Below are positions 25,993 to 34,880 of a stretch of DNA of 64,000 nucleotides, in pieces. The notes below the pieces were generated by a model, which worked only from the letters and a program-made list of their open reading frames with translations, did not search any database and was not told the origin of the DNA. The position numbers and the translations under genes were made by a program. Source of the DNA: Rhizobium mesoamericanum STM3625 (GTDB taxonomy: Bacteria > Pseudomonadota > Alphaproteobacteria > Rhizobiales > Rhizobiaceae); assembly GCF_000312665.1 (NCBI RefSeq), contig NZ_HF536772.1, forward strand, positions 3,408,493 to 3,472,492. The letters are read 5' to 3'. Position 1 is the stretch's first letter. The number at the start of each line of letters is the position of its first letter.

Positions 25993-26639
25993 CCAATGTT
26001 TTAACCGACAATCGCCCGCCCTATTCCGCGGCCGAATTTCGCCGCCGCGCGCTTCACCAAAGCGGCGGTCCGGTGGATCTCTCGTGGCGCGACCACGGCG
26101 ATCACATTCTCAATCCCGATATCGTTACTCAGGTCGCGACCTTCAAACTTCGCGATGCGGCGGTGCTGGTGCCTGTGGTCGATGATGGTGACGATGCGCA
26201 TGTAATTTTCACTCAGCGCACGGCAACGCTGCGCAAGCATTCCGGACAGATCGCGTTTCCGGGTGGGAAGATTGACGCCATCGACGGCTCCGCCGAAAGG
26301 GCTGCAATCAGAGAGACCAAAGAGGAGATCGGTATTGACGGTTCTTTTGTCGAGACCGTGGCGCGGCTTCCGAACTATCTTGCGTCGACGGGCTTTCGGA
26401 TTACACCGGTGCTGGCGGTTGTCCGGCGCGGTTTTCAGCTGAAGCTTAATCCAACGGAAGTGGATGACGTCTTCGAGGTGCCGCTGTCGTTTCTCATGAA
26501 TCCGGCCAATCATCGCCGCGACCGGCGCGTGCTCGACGGGCTCGAACGGCATTTCTACCGGATGCCGTATGAAAGCCGGATGATCTGGGGCATTACCGCC
26601 GGCATCGTTCGCACCCTTTATGAAAGGCTCTATGCATGA
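25989..26639 (+). CDS. Nudix CoA pyrophosphatase
   Basis: A 216-residue Nudix protein of the coenzyme A pyrophosphatase type. The Nudix box begins at IAFPGGKIDAIDGSAERAA and continues through IRETKEEIGI, and the CoA-pyrophosphatase-type upstream signature is QRTATLRKHSGQIAFPGG. It probably hydrolyses CoA or its derivatives to phosphopantetheine and 3',5'-ADP. The ATG overlaps the DUF1285 stop and its own stop overlaps the cca ATG, both as ATGA. The longer frame from 25923 reads through the DUF1285 gene and is rejected. Confidence 0.88.
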   Translation: MTNVLTDNRPPYSAAEFRRRALHQSGGPVDLSWRDHGDHILNPDIVTQVATFKLRDAAVLVPVVDDGDDAHVIFTQRTATLRKHSGQIAFPGGKIDAIDGSAERAAIRETKEEIGIDGSFVETVARLPNYLASTGFRITPVLAVVRRGFQLKLNPTEVDDVFEVPLSFLMNPANHRRDRRVLDGLERHFYRMPYESRMIWGITAGIVRTLYERLYA

Positions 26640-27889
26640 CCAACCTTGGCAACGAGGCATGGTTCAAGGATCCGGCTCTGACACGCGTCTTTACGTTGCT
26701 CAACGCAGATGGAGGCGAGGGGCGCGTTGTCGGTGGTGCGGTTCGCAACAGCCTCATGGGGCTTGCGGTGAACGATATTGATATTGCAACGACGCTCACG
26801 CCGGAAGAGGTCATCGCGCGCGCGGCCGCCGCTGGTGTCAAAGCTGTTCCGACTGGCGTGGCGCACGGTACCGTGACCCTTGTCATTGACGGAAAGCCCT
26901 TCGAGGTCACGACGCTGAGGGCTGATGTGGAAACCGACGGGCGCCGGGCCAAGGTTGCCTTCAGCTCGGATTGGCAGACGGATGCGGAGCGTCGCGACCT
27001 GACGATCAATGCACTTTATGTCGACGCCAAGGGTGAGGTGATCGATATGGTCGGTGGTCTGGCCGATATCGACAAGCGCAACATTCGCTTCATCGGGGAT
27101 GCAGCGACGCGCGTCGGCGAGGACTATCTGCGTATCCTGCGGTTTTTCCGGTTCTTTGCCTACTATGGTTCCGGCCGTCCCGATGCCGATGGACTGAGGG
27201 CGTGCGCATCAGCGCGCGCCAACCTGAAGAGACTTTCGGCCGAAAGGGTATGGTCGGAGCTCCGCAAACTGCTCAGTGCAGAGGATCCAGGGCGGGCGCT
27301 TCTATGGATGCGGCAGGTCGGCGTCCTCAGCGAAGTCCTGCCGGAGACTGAAAAGTGGGGCATTGATGCCATCCCTGCGTTGATCGGCACCGAAAAGGCG
27401 CTTGGTTGGAAGCCTGATCCGCTTCTGCGCCTTGCCGCCATCGTTCCTCCGGATGCTCACCGCCTAGAGAAAATGGCAACGCGCCTCAAGCTTGCCAATG
27501 CCGAGGCCGCCTGGTTCAAAGCATGGGCCGAAGCGCCAGTTATCAATGATGAATTATCCTCGGCTGCATTTGCGCGATTGCTCTACCGGCACGGCACAGT
27601 CGGGATCCAGGCGCGCTTGAAACTTGCTCTCGCCACGGCACGGGGCAAGGCGGAAGGAGACATGCAGGAGATGGCTCGCTCTGCGAGGCTCAGCAGGCTG
27701 CTTGGTTTGGCGCAAGACTGGAAGAAACCGCAGTTCCCGATCAATGGCGGCGACGTCCTGGACGCGGGCATGCCGGCCGGCAAGCAGGTCGGCGAGACAC
27801 TGGCGGCTTTGGAAGAGTTCTGGGTCGAAGAAGCCTTCACCCCGGACCGGGCGGCGCTGCTCGCCCGGCTGAACGATTTGATACGCTAA
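26636..27889 (+). CDS. cca: CCA tRNA nucleotidyltransferase / polynucleotide adenylyltransferase
   Basis: Adds or repairs the 3' CCA end of tRNA. The 417-residue protein opens with the class II nucleotidyltransferase core: VVGGAVRNSLMG, then the catalytic aspartates in NDIDIATTL near residue 45, the FSSDWQTDAERRDLTINALY motif, and DMVGGLADI with EDYLRILRFFRF. C-terminal helices complete the usual length. Its ATG overlaps the preceding Nudix stop. Its last four bases overlap the DUF1059 gene on the other strand. Confidence 0.92.
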   Translation: MTNLGNEAWFKDPALTRVFTLLNADGGEGRVVGGAVRNSLMGLAVNDIDIATTLTPEEVIARAAAAGVKAVPTGVAHGTVTLVIDGKPFEVTTLRADVETDGRRAKVAFSSDWQTDAERRDLTINALYVDAKGEVIDMVGGLADIDKRNIRFIGDAATRVGEDYLRILRFFRFFAYYGSGRPDADGLRACASARANLKRLSAERVWSELRKLLSAEDPGRALLWMRQVGVLSEVLPETEKWGIDAIPALIGTEKALGWKPDPLLRLAAIVPPDAHRLEKMATRLKLANAEAAWFKAWAEAPVINDELSSAAFARLLYRHGTVGIQARLKLALATARGKAEGDMQEMARSARLSRLLGLAQDWKKPQFPINGGDVLDAGMPAGKQVGETLAALEEFWVEEAFTPDRAALLARLNDLIR

Positions 27890-28071
27890 GCGGCTGTCGC
27901 CTCGTTGCGAATCCGGGCCTTGATGTTGTCGATCATGTTTTCGCGGATCACGGTTTCGCCGTGAGCGGACCTCATGTGCTCGACCACGCGGCGGACGATC
28001 TCGGCATCGTCATCAGCCCGAGTGTGCCAGTCGCATCCGGGGACAAGCGTTCCACATTCGAAGAGTCTCAT
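27886..28071 (-). CDS. DUF1059 domain-containing small protein
   Basis: A 61-residue protein with the DUF1059 pattern: an early cysteine (LFECG), LVPGCDWHTRADDDAEIV, then VVEHMRSAHG. The Cys/His spacing looks like a small metal-binding or zinc-finger-like fold, which is inference. AGGAGG lies six bases before the ATG, so translation is well supported. It overlaps the end of cca by four bases and stands in front of another small gene on the same strand. Confidence 0.82.
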   Translation of the reverse strand: MRLFECGTLVPGCDWHTRADDDAEIVRRVVEHMRSAHGETVIRENMIDNIKARIRNEATAA

Positions 28072-28187
28072 TGTGTCCTCCTTCTGTCGGATTTCATGCC
28101 ATTGCGCGGTGCTGCAATGTTTGAATGTTCGAAGCGGTAAGAAGGTTCCGGCCGGCGCGAAGGACCGGCCGGTTGGGCATCCTCTTG

Positions 28188-28451
28188 CTATTCGGGCATC
28201 GCCCAGGATCTGAAGCAGTCGATCGCCGCCTTGTTGTCTTGGCGCCTTGCCAGACGGTCCAGTTCTTCCGGCGTTTTGCCGCCGGCAATTTGGAGCTTCA
28301 CTTGTTCGATAAAGCAGGAAAGGGGAAGGTCGGAACCGCTTTTCGCCCGGAGCCGTTCTGCGATCCGGCTCACAAATTCGGGTGTATTCATAAGCGGTGG
28401 CGGTTGCTCTGGCGCACCCGCCGGTGCCGCAGAGCTACTTTGTATCGTCAT
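28188..28451 (-). CDS. Conserved small hypothetical protein
   Basis: An 87-residue protein I do not recognise. It has a low-complexity Ser/Ala/Pro N-terminus, then a helical segment with TPEFVSRIAERLRAKSG, a single DLPLSCFIEQVKLQ block and GGKTPEELDRLARRQDN. The start at 28451 is set by GGAGGATTGTTC immediately upstream. There is no signal peptide or membrane segment. It follows hemF on the same strand with a 90-base gap and precedes the DUF1059 gene. Confidence 0.6.
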   Translation of the reverse strand: MTIQSSSAAPAGAPEQPPPLMNTPEFVSRIAERLRAKSGSDLPLSCFIEQVKLQIAGGKTPEELDRLARRQDNKAAIDCFRSWAMPE

Positions 28452-28541
28452 GAACAATCCTCCTCCGATTGTTACGCGTACATGCATAGATTTAGTGGTC
28501 CAGTCTCCGAATTTAAGCCCTCCAGTCGTCTTTTTTGCCAG

Positions 28542-29453
28542 TCAAGGCCAGAGTACGAGAGGGGGCAAGGATGAGAGAATGGATTCGACGTTTCCTCCTG
28601 TCTTGAGACCAAAGATTGTACCTCGGTCGTAGAGCAGATTGAACTCAACATAGCGCCCACGGCGAATCAATTGTTCGTCACGATCCGCGTCTGTCCACTG
28701 TTTGTTGAAGTTCGAACGAACAATGCGCGGATAGACCATAGCGAATGCCCTGCCGACATCGCGCGTGAAGGCGAAATCGGCATCCCAGCCGCCCGCCTCC
28801 GCGCTGGAATGGAGCCAATCATAGAAGATGCCACCGATACCGCGCGGCTCGTTGCGATGCTTGAGGAAGAAATACTCATCGCACCACTTTTTATAAGTGG
28901 CGTAATCGGCGACGCCCGCATGGCTTCGACAAGCGATCTCCATCGCCTTGTGGAACAACTGGCTGTCCTCGTCTTCCTGGGTGCGACGGCGGTCGAGCAC
29001 CGGTGTCAGGTCGGCGCCGCCGCCGAACCAGCGGCTTGAGGTGACCACCATGCGCGTATTCATATGCACGGCGGGGACGTTGGGATTGACCGGATGGGCG
29101 ATGAGCGAGATGCCGGAGGCCCAGAAGCGAGGATCCTCCTTTGCGCCAGGCATCTGGGCTCGCAGGTCGGGCGCGAACTCGCCATAGACGGTGGAGGTGT
29201 GCACGCCAACCTTCTCGAAGACCCGGCCGTGCATCATCGACATCCGGCCACCACCGCCGGCACCCTCGCGCGACCAATCCTTTGCCACGAAACGGCCCGG
29301 CTCTCTGTCCGATAGCGGGCCAGTGAGTTCGTTTTCTAACGCTTCGAAGGAGGCGCAGATGGTGTCGCGAAGGCTCTCGAACCAGGCACGGGCGACGGAC
29401 TTCTTGTCTTCGATATCGTCAGGCAGGCCGATCGGAAGTTCGGGTCTTTCCAT
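28542..29453 (-). CDS. hemF: Oxygen-dependent coproporphyrinogen III oxidase
   Basis: Aerobic oxidative decarboxylation of coproporphyrinogen III in heme synthesis. The 303-residue protein has the family signature at [10 protein letters not shown] near residue 143, [25 protein letters not shown], and the C-terminal [28 protein letters not shown] region split here by convention. AGAAGGA precedes the ATG at 29453. No obvious FNR-type site was seen upstream. It is transcribed alone or with the small gene below it. Confidence 0.95.
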   Translation of the reverse strand: MERPELPIGLPDDIEDKKSVARAWFESLRDTICASFEALENELTGPLSDREPGRFVAKDWSREGAGGGGRMSMMHGRVFEKVGVHTSTVYGEFAPDLRAQMPGAKEDPRFWASGISLIAHPVNPNVPAVHMNTRMVVTSSRWFGGGADLTPVLDRRRTQEDEDSQLFHKAMEIACRSHAGVADYATYKKWCDEYFFLKHRNEPRGIGGIFYDWLHSSAEAGGWDADFAFTRDVGRAFAMVYPRIVRSNFNKQWTDADRDEQLIRRGRYVEFNLLYDRGTIFGLKTGGNVESILSSLPPLVLWP

Positions 29454-29620
29454 CTTATCCTTCTCCGTGCGCGTCGGAAGTCGACTCTTTGCTTTCGTCT
29501 TTTCAGTCCTGATAGCAGGTGAAGCACGGTCCTGCCAGCATAGCGGGTGAGTGAGGCTTCCTCAGATTCGACTCGCAAAACGCGACGTTCGATATTACCT
29601 TTTCCTCCAGAGGTAGGCTC

Positions 29621-29881
29621 ATGACGAAAATTCCTGGACCTCCGTCGTTCGAGGGTCTCAAACGACGGATCGCGACCCACCGGGCGGAGGGCACACCCCG
29701 GAAGAACGACCGTTTCGTGCGTCAAACATATTGCCTCAACCTGCTTGAGGCCCGCGCCAAGGCGCGTGAATGGTTCGACGAGTATCCCAAGGCGGCGTAC
29801 TGGACGGAAGTCGAGAGTTGGCGCCAGCTTGAAGGCGATCAGATCGAATTCACGATGCGTCGTCTGCCGTCCGCCGATTGA
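29621..29881 (+). CDS. Conserved hypothetical protein, 86 residues
   Basis: An 86-residue basic protein with no known domain that I can name. It starts with MTKIPGPPSFEGLKRRI, has a conserved-looking WFDEYPKAAYWTEVESWRQL core and ends with QIEFTMRRLPSAD. No signal peptide or membrane helix. AGAGGTAGGCTC precedes the ATG. It lies convergent with the Na/Pi cotransporter, four bases apart, and divergent from hemF. Similar small proteins are, from memory, found in other rhizobia. Confidence 0.6.
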   Translation: MTKIPGPPSFEGLKRRIATHRAEGTPRKNDRFVRQTYCLNLLEARAKAREWFDEYPKAAYWTEVESWRQLEGDQIEFTMRRLPSAD

Positions 29882-29884
29882 GCG

Positions 29885-31531
29885 CTATTCGGCCGCGCCC
29901 TTTAGTCTGCTTTCGATCAGCAGTCCGCTCTCGTCAAGGATTGGGTGTGCGACAGAGACGATGTGAGCGTTGATGCGCTTCAGGTCGCGCAGCATGTCGA
30001 GGTGCAGCGAGCTTGTCTGAAGGCTGTCGGCGCGACCATCGCGCAGGCGTTCCAGATGCCGCTTCGACGATTGCTTCTCCATCCGGCGAACCTCGACCTT
30101 CACTTCCATCAACTGCTTGGCGAGATTGAAGTCGCGGGTGACGAAGATTGTCTGGGCAATCCGCAGATTGTCGATCGTCAGGTGGAAGAGCTTTCTGAGT
30201 TCCCCATAGCCTTCCTCGGAAAATTTCAGGCCGAGCGAGACCTTCTTCGTCACCTGCGGCATAAGGCCCTTCTCTATGATGTCGCCGATGTGTTCGAGGT
30301 TGATCGCATAGTCGATGATGACGATCGAGCGGCGACCGTCCTCTTCGCTCAGGCCACCATGCCCAAGCTTGGACAGGTAGATTTTCACGTCCTGCTGCAG
30401 GCTGTCGACGCGCTTCTCCAGCGATGGGATTTCCTTGAGTTTCGACAGGTCGTTGGCTTCGAAGGCATCCGAGGCGCGCATGAGCATACGTTCGATCAGA
30501 TCGCCGACGCCGAGGACCTCCCTTGTCGCACTGGCAAGCGCAACGACCGGTGTCGCCAGTTCATGCTGGTCGAGATATCGCGGCCCGCCCTCCGACTGCG
30601 CGTCCTCGGGCACCAGTCTGCCCATGAGCCGTGACATCGGGCGGGAAAAGGGCCAGGCTAAGGCTGCAAGGATCAGGTTGAAGCCGAGATGGGCATCGAC
30701 CGGAAGTTTTGCCGGCGTCAGCGGCAACGTTCCCAGCAACTCGCCACCGTAGCCTGCGAGTGGTAACGCAACCAGGCAGCCGATGGCCCGCACGATCAAA
30801 TTGCCAAGGGTGACGCGCTTGGCGGCCGCCGGTCCGGAAAGCGAGGCTATGACAGGCGGGATGGCGCCACCAAGGTTGGCGCCGAGCACCAGCACGATGA
30901 TCAGGCCCGCCGACAGGATGCCCGTTGAGGCGAGTGACAGAATGAGGACGACTGCCGCAAGGCTCGAGGACGAGATGAAAGCGATGCCGGCGGAAAAGGC
31001 CAGTGCGACCGGCCAGGCGTTGTCGAGCAGAGCAATGAAGGCACCAAGGGCCGGCGACTGGCGCATCGGCTGCGTGGCAGCGCTCAACAAATGCAGCGAC
31101 AAGAGCATCAGACCGATGCCGATCAGCGCCGTACCGCCGCCCTGACGCGACGACGAGCCACTGCGGTGGAGGACCATGCCGGCGAGAATTACCAGTGGAG
31201 ACAGCCACTCGATGCCGGTTGCGACGATCCAGGCGGTCACGGCGGTTCCGACGTTGGCACCGAGCAAAACGATTTGCGCCATGCGCGGCTTCACCAATTC
31301 GCGCTCGACGAAGGAGGCGACCATCAGCGCCGTGGCAGTCGAGCTCTGCAGCGCGATCGTCGCAAAGAAGCCCGACGCGAACGAGCGCAGGCCGCTTCGC
31401 GTGCCGGTGGCAAGGCCGGTGCGCAACCGCGCTCCAAACGCTCGGGAAACACCGTCCTTTACCTGTGCCAGGCCGAACAGCAGTAGAGCGACCGCACCGA
31501 AAAGGTTGATCATGACGATCGTGGATTCCAT
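29885..31531 (-). CDS. Na/Pi cotransporter family protein
   Basis: A 548-residue sodium-dependent phosphate transporter-like protein. The duplicated Na/Pi domain is recognisable: FFATIALQSSTATALMVASF with GANVGTAVTAW in the first half, and SSSSLAAVVLI with GANLGGAIPPVIAS in the second, where the usual QSS is SSS. A PhoU-like helical domain of about 200 residues follows from roughly residue 340 (FEANDLSKLKEIPSLEKRVD). AAAGG precedes the ATG. Bacterial members take up phosphate, but the PhoU-like tail might have a regulatory role. It is a single gene. Confidence 0.87.
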   Translation of the reverse strand: MESTIVMINLFGAVALLLFGLAQVKDGVSRAFGARLRTGLATGTRSGLRSFASGFFATIALQSSTATALMVASFVERELVKPRMAQIVLLGANVGTAVTAWIVATGIEWLSPLVILAGMVLHRSGSSSRQGGGTALIGIGLMLLSLHLLSAATQPMRQSPALGAFIALLDNAWPVALAFSAGIAFISSSSLAAVVLILSLASTGILSAGLIIVLVLGANLGGAIPPVIASLSGPAAAKRVTLGNLIVRAIGCLVALPLAGYGGELLGTLPLTPAKLPVDAHLGFNLILAALAWPFSRPMSRLMGRLVPEDAQSEGGPRYLDQHELATPVVALASATREVLGVGDLIERMLMRASDAFEANDLSKLKEIPSLEKRVDSLQQDVKIYLSKLGHGGLSEEDGRRSIVIIDYAINLEHIGDIIEKGLMPQVTKKVSLGLKFSEEGYGELRKLFHLTIDNLRIAQTIFVTRDFNLAKQLMEVKVEVRRMEKQSSKRHLERLRDGRADSLQTSSLHLDMLRDLKRINAHIVSVAHPILDESGLLIESRLKGAAE

Positions 31532-31612
31532 GCTGCCTTTCTTTAGCGTCTGGTGCGTGCAGGCGTCGTTCTGTTCGAATATTATTGGTCAAGTGATTGA
31601 AAACATGGTGTT

Positions 31613-31636
31613 CCGGACATTCTTTTTATTGTCCGG
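31613..31636. repeat. Hairpin in the Na/Pi cotransporter - trmL gap
   Basis: CCGGACA at 31613-31619 and TGTCCGG at 31630-31636 form a 7-base-pair perfect stem with a 10-base T-rich loop. No T tract follows on the minus strand, so it is a weak terminator candidate for trmL or a regulatory site for the transporter. The rest of 31532-31727 shows nothing recognisable. Confidence 0.35.
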
Positions 31637-31727
31637 CTAAAAACTATACGCTGCTTGGAGAAATTCACAACGCCGTTTGCGACATATTCTTGGGCTGCGT
31701 CGGCATTTTCGTCACTGAAGCTGGACG

Positions 31728-32189
31728 TCAACGCCAGACCGTCTGCCGCATGGCTTCTCCGACGATCATGGCGGCCGAGACCGCGACGTTGATGGAGCGT
31801 TGACCCTCCACCATGGGGACAAGTATCCGAACGTCCGCTGCCGCGTGCACTTGATCGGGGACACCTGCGCTCTCGCGGCCGAACAGGAGGATGTCGTCGG
31901 GCAGGAACCCCACGTCCGTGTAGCGTTCCGCGGCCTTGGTGGACGCAAGCACCAGGCGGCGGCCAGTGGACTTTCGCCACTCCTCGAAACGTTCCCAATT
32001 GACGTGGCGGGTGAGGGCGGCAGCAGCGATATAATCCATCCCGGCCCGCTTGAGATTGCGATCCGATATGTCAAAACCTGCGGGTTCGATGATGTCGACG
32101 GCAAAGCCGAGGCAGGCGGCAAGACGCAGGATGGTACCGGTATTGCCCGGAATGTCAGGCTGATAGAGGGCTAGTCTGAGGTCTGCCAT
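31728..32189 (-). CDS. trmL: tRNA (cytidine/uridine-34-2'-O)-methyltransferase TrmL
   Basis: SPOUT-fold methyltransferase that 2'-O-methylates the wobble base of tRNA-Leu. The 153-residue minimal SPOUT length is normal. Motifs: PGNTGTILRLAACLG near the N-terminus, LLFGRESAGVP and RSINVAVSAAMIVGEAMRQ at the C-terminus, forming the knotted SAM site. The ATG at 32189 is chosen because relatives begin with a short MADLRLALYQ strand; the frame extends twelve codons further. The region 32190-32572 separates it from the ABC exporter and contains a candidate upstream ORF. Confidence 0.9.
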   Translation of the reverse strand: MADLRLALYQPDIPGNTGTILRLAACLGFAVDIIEPAGFDISDRNLKRAGMDYIAAAALTRHVNWERFEEWRKSTGRRLVLASTKAAERYTDVGFLPDDILLFGRESAGVPDQVHAAADVRILVPMVEGQRSINVAVSAAMIVGEAMRQTVWR

Positions 32190-32362
32190 GGTAATGTCGT
32201 CGTTTTCGCGGTCGTCAAAACACACCTATTGCAACTGTGATTTTGGCGCAACAGGACGTATTTAGGTCGAAAATTGATCAGGATCCGACAGGCCGGGGCT
32301 GGAAATTCGGCTTGATTCGCGTTAAGGGTGTACATCTTTCAATCGCCAGAAGGGAGCGCCAG

Positions 32363-32428
32363 ATGGAAATATTGCCGCGTATGCGCTCTCGATGCGTGAA
32401 CCCGCGAGTGGCGATCTGGCACGCCTAG
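32363..32428 (+). CDS. Candidate 21-codon small ORF upstream of the ABC exporter
   Basis: A 21-codon ORF (MEILPRMRSRCVNPRVAIWHA with its stop at 32426-32428) with a consensus-like Shine-Dalgarno AGGGAG at 32351-32356, six bases before the ATG. It lies 144 bases before the exporter start and contains an RMRSR stretch. It could be a leader peptide or a small protein, but there is no comparative evidence, so it is low confidence. The remainder of the 383-base gap contains a hairpin at 32513-32536 (GCTCAAGCGC with GCGCGAGC) and nothing else recognised. Confidence 0.3.
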   Translation: MEILPRMRSRCVNPRVAIWHA

Positions 32429-32572
32429 TGCCATTTCTTTCCTGAATTCCCATTTCTAATCCATTGCGCGGCTGTCGTGGCCTCGCCCCGTGAACGTCCG
32501 GTTCCCATATGTGCTCAAGCGCCATTTTGCGCGAGCCGGGAGGCCGGAGCGATCTAGTTTCGGAGCATCTTC

Positions 32573-34429
32573 ATGTTTGGCTGGTTCGAACAGCGACTCA
32601 ATCCCTTCCCCAGTGAGGAGCCGATTGCTCCTCCAAAAGGCCTTTTTGCATTCTGCTGGCATTATACGAAGCCGGCAGCCCCGTGGCTCGCCATCATGGC
32701 AGTCCTGACTGCGCTGATCGCCGTCGGCGAGGTGGCACTCTTCCAGTTCCTCGGCAACATCGTGGACTGGCTGACCAAGGCCGACAAGGCGACATTCCTG
32801 CAAATGGAGTGGCCGAGATTGGCGTGGATGGGATCGTTGATCCTCATTGGCCTGCCGCTCGCGGCCGGACTGGATTCGCTCATCATGCATCAGGTGCTTC
32901 TCGGCAATTATCCGATGATCGCACGCTGGCAGATGCATCGCTTCCTGCTGCGTCACAGCATGACCTTCTTTGCCAACGAGTTCGCCGGACGTGTTGCCAC
33001 AAAGGTGATGCAAACGTCTCTTGCGGTTCGCGAAACGACGATGAAGATCCTCGATGTCTTCGTCTATGTCGTCACTTACTTCCTGTCGATGATCATCGTT
33101 ATCGCTGCTGCCGACTGGCGGCTGATGATCCCGATCCTCGTTTGGCTCACCGTCTATATCGGCATCGTCTCCTACTTCGTACCGCGGCTTCGCAAGATCG
33201 CTGCGAAGCAGGCGGATGCGCGCTCGATAATGACAGGGCGGGTGGTTGACAGCTATACGAACATCGCGACAGTCAAGCTGTTCTCACATGCCGGCCGTGA
33301 GGAGACCTACGCCCGTAGCGGCATGGAGGAATTCCTCGGAACCGTTCATGCGCAGATGCGTCGCGTCACGTTGTTCCACGTCTCGGTCTATATAAACAAC
33401 TGCGTGGCGCTTTTCGTGGTCTCGGGTCTGTCCATCTGGTTCTGGCTGAACGGCGAGATTTCAGTGGGTGCCATCGCCATCGCCATTGGTCTTGCCATGC
33501 GTGTCAACGGCATGTCGCAGTGGATCATGTGGGAAGTCTCGGCGTTGTTCGAGAACATCGGCACGGTCTATGACGGCATGGAAATGATGACGAAGAAGCA
33601 CGACATCGTCGACAAGCCGGGCGCGCCGCAGCTGTCAGCGAAGAAGGGTGCAATCCACTACGAGCGCATCCGCTTCCACTACGGCAAGGCCAAAGGCGTC
33701 ATCGACAATCTCTCTCTCGACATCAAGGCGGGCGAGAAGGTCGGTCTGGTCGGTCGATCCGGCGCCGGCAAGACAACGCTGATGAACCTGTTGCTGCGCT
33801 TCTACGATCTGGAAGCTGGCCGCATCACGATCGATGGGCAGGACATCTCAGGCGTGTCCCAGGAGAGCTTGCGTGAATTGATCGGTGTCGTGACACAGGA
33901 TACGTCCTTGTTGCACCGGTCGATCCGCGACAACATCGCCTATGGCCGCCCGGATGCGACGGATGCCCAGGTGATCGAAGCCGCCAAACGTGCCAATGCC
34001 TGGGACTTCATCGAAGGGCTTGTCGATATGCAGGGCCGTACAGGGCTCGACGCGCAGGTCGGCGAACGCGGCGTGAAGCTCTCCGGCGGCCAGCGTCAGC
34101 GCATCGCGATCGCCCGCGTCTTCCTGAAGGATGCGCCGATTCTGGTGCTCGATGAAGCGACATCGGCACTCGACTCCGAGGTCGAGGCAGCGATTCAGGA
34201 AAACCTGTTTGCGCTGATGGAAGGCAAGACGGTGATTGCAATCGCTCACCGCCTGTCGACCCTGACCGAGATGGATCGCTTGATCGTGCTCGACAAGGGC
34301 AAGATCATCGAGGCAGGGGCCCATGCCGAGCTCGTCGGACATGGCGGTATTTACGCCGATCTCTGGAACCGTCAGTCGGGCGGCTTCCTGGCCGACCACT
34401 CCGAAGAGGCGGAAGAGGCAGCCGAATAG
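32573..34429 (+). CDS. ABC exporter, fused permease-ATPase (multidrug/MsbA-like), copy 1
   Basis: A 618-residue half-transporter with six membrane helices in the first 330 residues and one nucleotide-binding domain. Walker A is GRSGAGKTTL near 395, the signature is KLSGGQRQRIAIARV, and Walker B is PILVLDEATSALDSE. The first membrane-domain residues start with a short MFGWFEQRLNPF helix. GGAG lies seven bases before the ATG. A second paralogue lies 450 bases downstream, so the two may form a heterodimer. Substrate is unknown; lipid A-like, drug or peptide export are all possible. Confidence 0.87.
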   Translation: MFGWFEQRLNPFPSEEPIAPPKGLFAFCWHYTKPAAPWLAIMAVLTALIAVGEVALFQFLGNIVDWLTKADKATFLQMEWPRLAWMGSLILIGLPLAAGLDSLIMHQVLLGNYPMIARWQMHRFLLRHSMTFFANEFAGRVATKVMQTSLAVRETTMKILDVFVYVVTYFLSMIIVIAAADWRLMIPILVWLTVYIGIVSYFVPRLRKIAAKQADARSIMTGRVVDSYTNIATVKLFSHAGREETYARSGMEEFLGTVHAQMRRVTLFHVSVYINNCVALFVVSGLSIWFWLNGEISVGAIAIAIGLAMRVNGMSQWIMWEVSALFENIGTVYDGMEMMTKKHDIVDKPGAPQLSAKKGAIHYERIRFHYGKAKGVIDNLSLDIKAGEKVGLVGRSGAGKTTLMNLLLRFYDLEAGRITIDGQDISGVSQESLRELIGVVTQDTSLLHRSIRDNIAYGRPDATDAQVIEAAKRANAWDFIEGLVDMQGRTGLDAQVGERGVKLSGGQRQRIAIARVFLKDAPILVLDEATSALDSEVEAAIQENLFALMEGKTVIAIAHRLSTLTEMDRLIVLDKGKIIEAGAHAELVGHGGIYADLWNRQSGGFLADHSEEAEEAAE

Positions 34430-34432
34430 AAA

Positions 34433-34470
34433 GAAGCCCTCCCTGCATCCCGCGGGGAGGGCTTCTCTGT
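34433..34470 (+). terminator. Rho-independent terminator after ABC exporter 1
   Basis: An 11-base-pair stem (GAAGCCCTCCC 34433-34443 with GGGAGGGCTTC 34455-34465) starts three bases after the exporter stop. It is followed by TCTGTT. Since it is palindromic, it could also end the ribbon-helix-helix gene on the minus strand. Confidence 0.75.
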
Positions 34471-34488
34471 TCGTATCCACGACTATGG

Positions 34489-34698
34489 TCAGAGGCTGTC
34501 TGCCCAGTCTTTCACGCGGTTTCCTTCGACAAGCATGCTGTTGGTCGACGCAAGCGTACGCAACGCAAACAGACGCCGCTCTTCCTCACGATCGACCCAT
34601 GTAGAGATCGCCTCGGCGATAGCCTCGTCGTAGGACATTTCCAACTGTTCAACGATTGCATCAAGTCGTTCCGCAAGGGGCAGCGGAATACTCGACAT
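34489..34698 (-). CDS. Orphan ribbon-helix-helix (CopG-like) protein
   Basis: A 69-residue protein with a CopG/Arc-type opening: a short strand SSIPLPLAERLDAIVEQL followed by an EMSYDEAIAEAISTWVDREEE helix. This resembles antitoxin and plasmid-type repressors, which bind DNA as dimers. AGGAAG lies six bases before the ATG at 34698; a longer form from ATG 34719 or further is possible. No toxin gene is adjacent, so if it is an antitoxin the toxin is missing or elsewhere. It could instead control the flanking exporters. Confidence 0.6.
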   Translation of the reverse strand: MSSIPLPLAERLDAIVEQLEMSYDEAIAEAISTWVDREEERRLFALRTLASTNSMLVEGNRVKDWADSL

Positions 34699-34796
34699 GA
34701 CTGTCTTCCTTGCTTGCATCGCGGCCGTCTCCCGTAAGAATCCATTGTACCCCGAGATTGTCACGAGGTCAGTCTCATTCAACGGCGATGCCGTTG

Positions 34797-34824
34797 TTGT
34801 TACCGATTGTTACGAAATTATAAG
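34797..34824 (+). promoter_or_regulatory. Predicted promoter of ABC exporter 2
   Basis: TTGTTA (34797-34802), a 16-base spacer and TATAAG (34819-34824) resemble a sigma-70 promoter. It lies 57 bases before the ATG at 34881. The initiation site itself has no strong Shine-Dalgarno sequence. Confidence 0.4.
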
Positions 34825-34880
34825 GTTGCGCCCTGGGGCCGTTGCTTTCCCGCTCTGGCTAATAAGCCTATATCGCATTT

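Noticed and set aside
31582..31998. A 138-codon minus-strand frame covering the Na/Pi-trmL gap
   Set aside because: It runs out of phase through trmL, whose SPOUT motifs are clear, and has no family resemblance.
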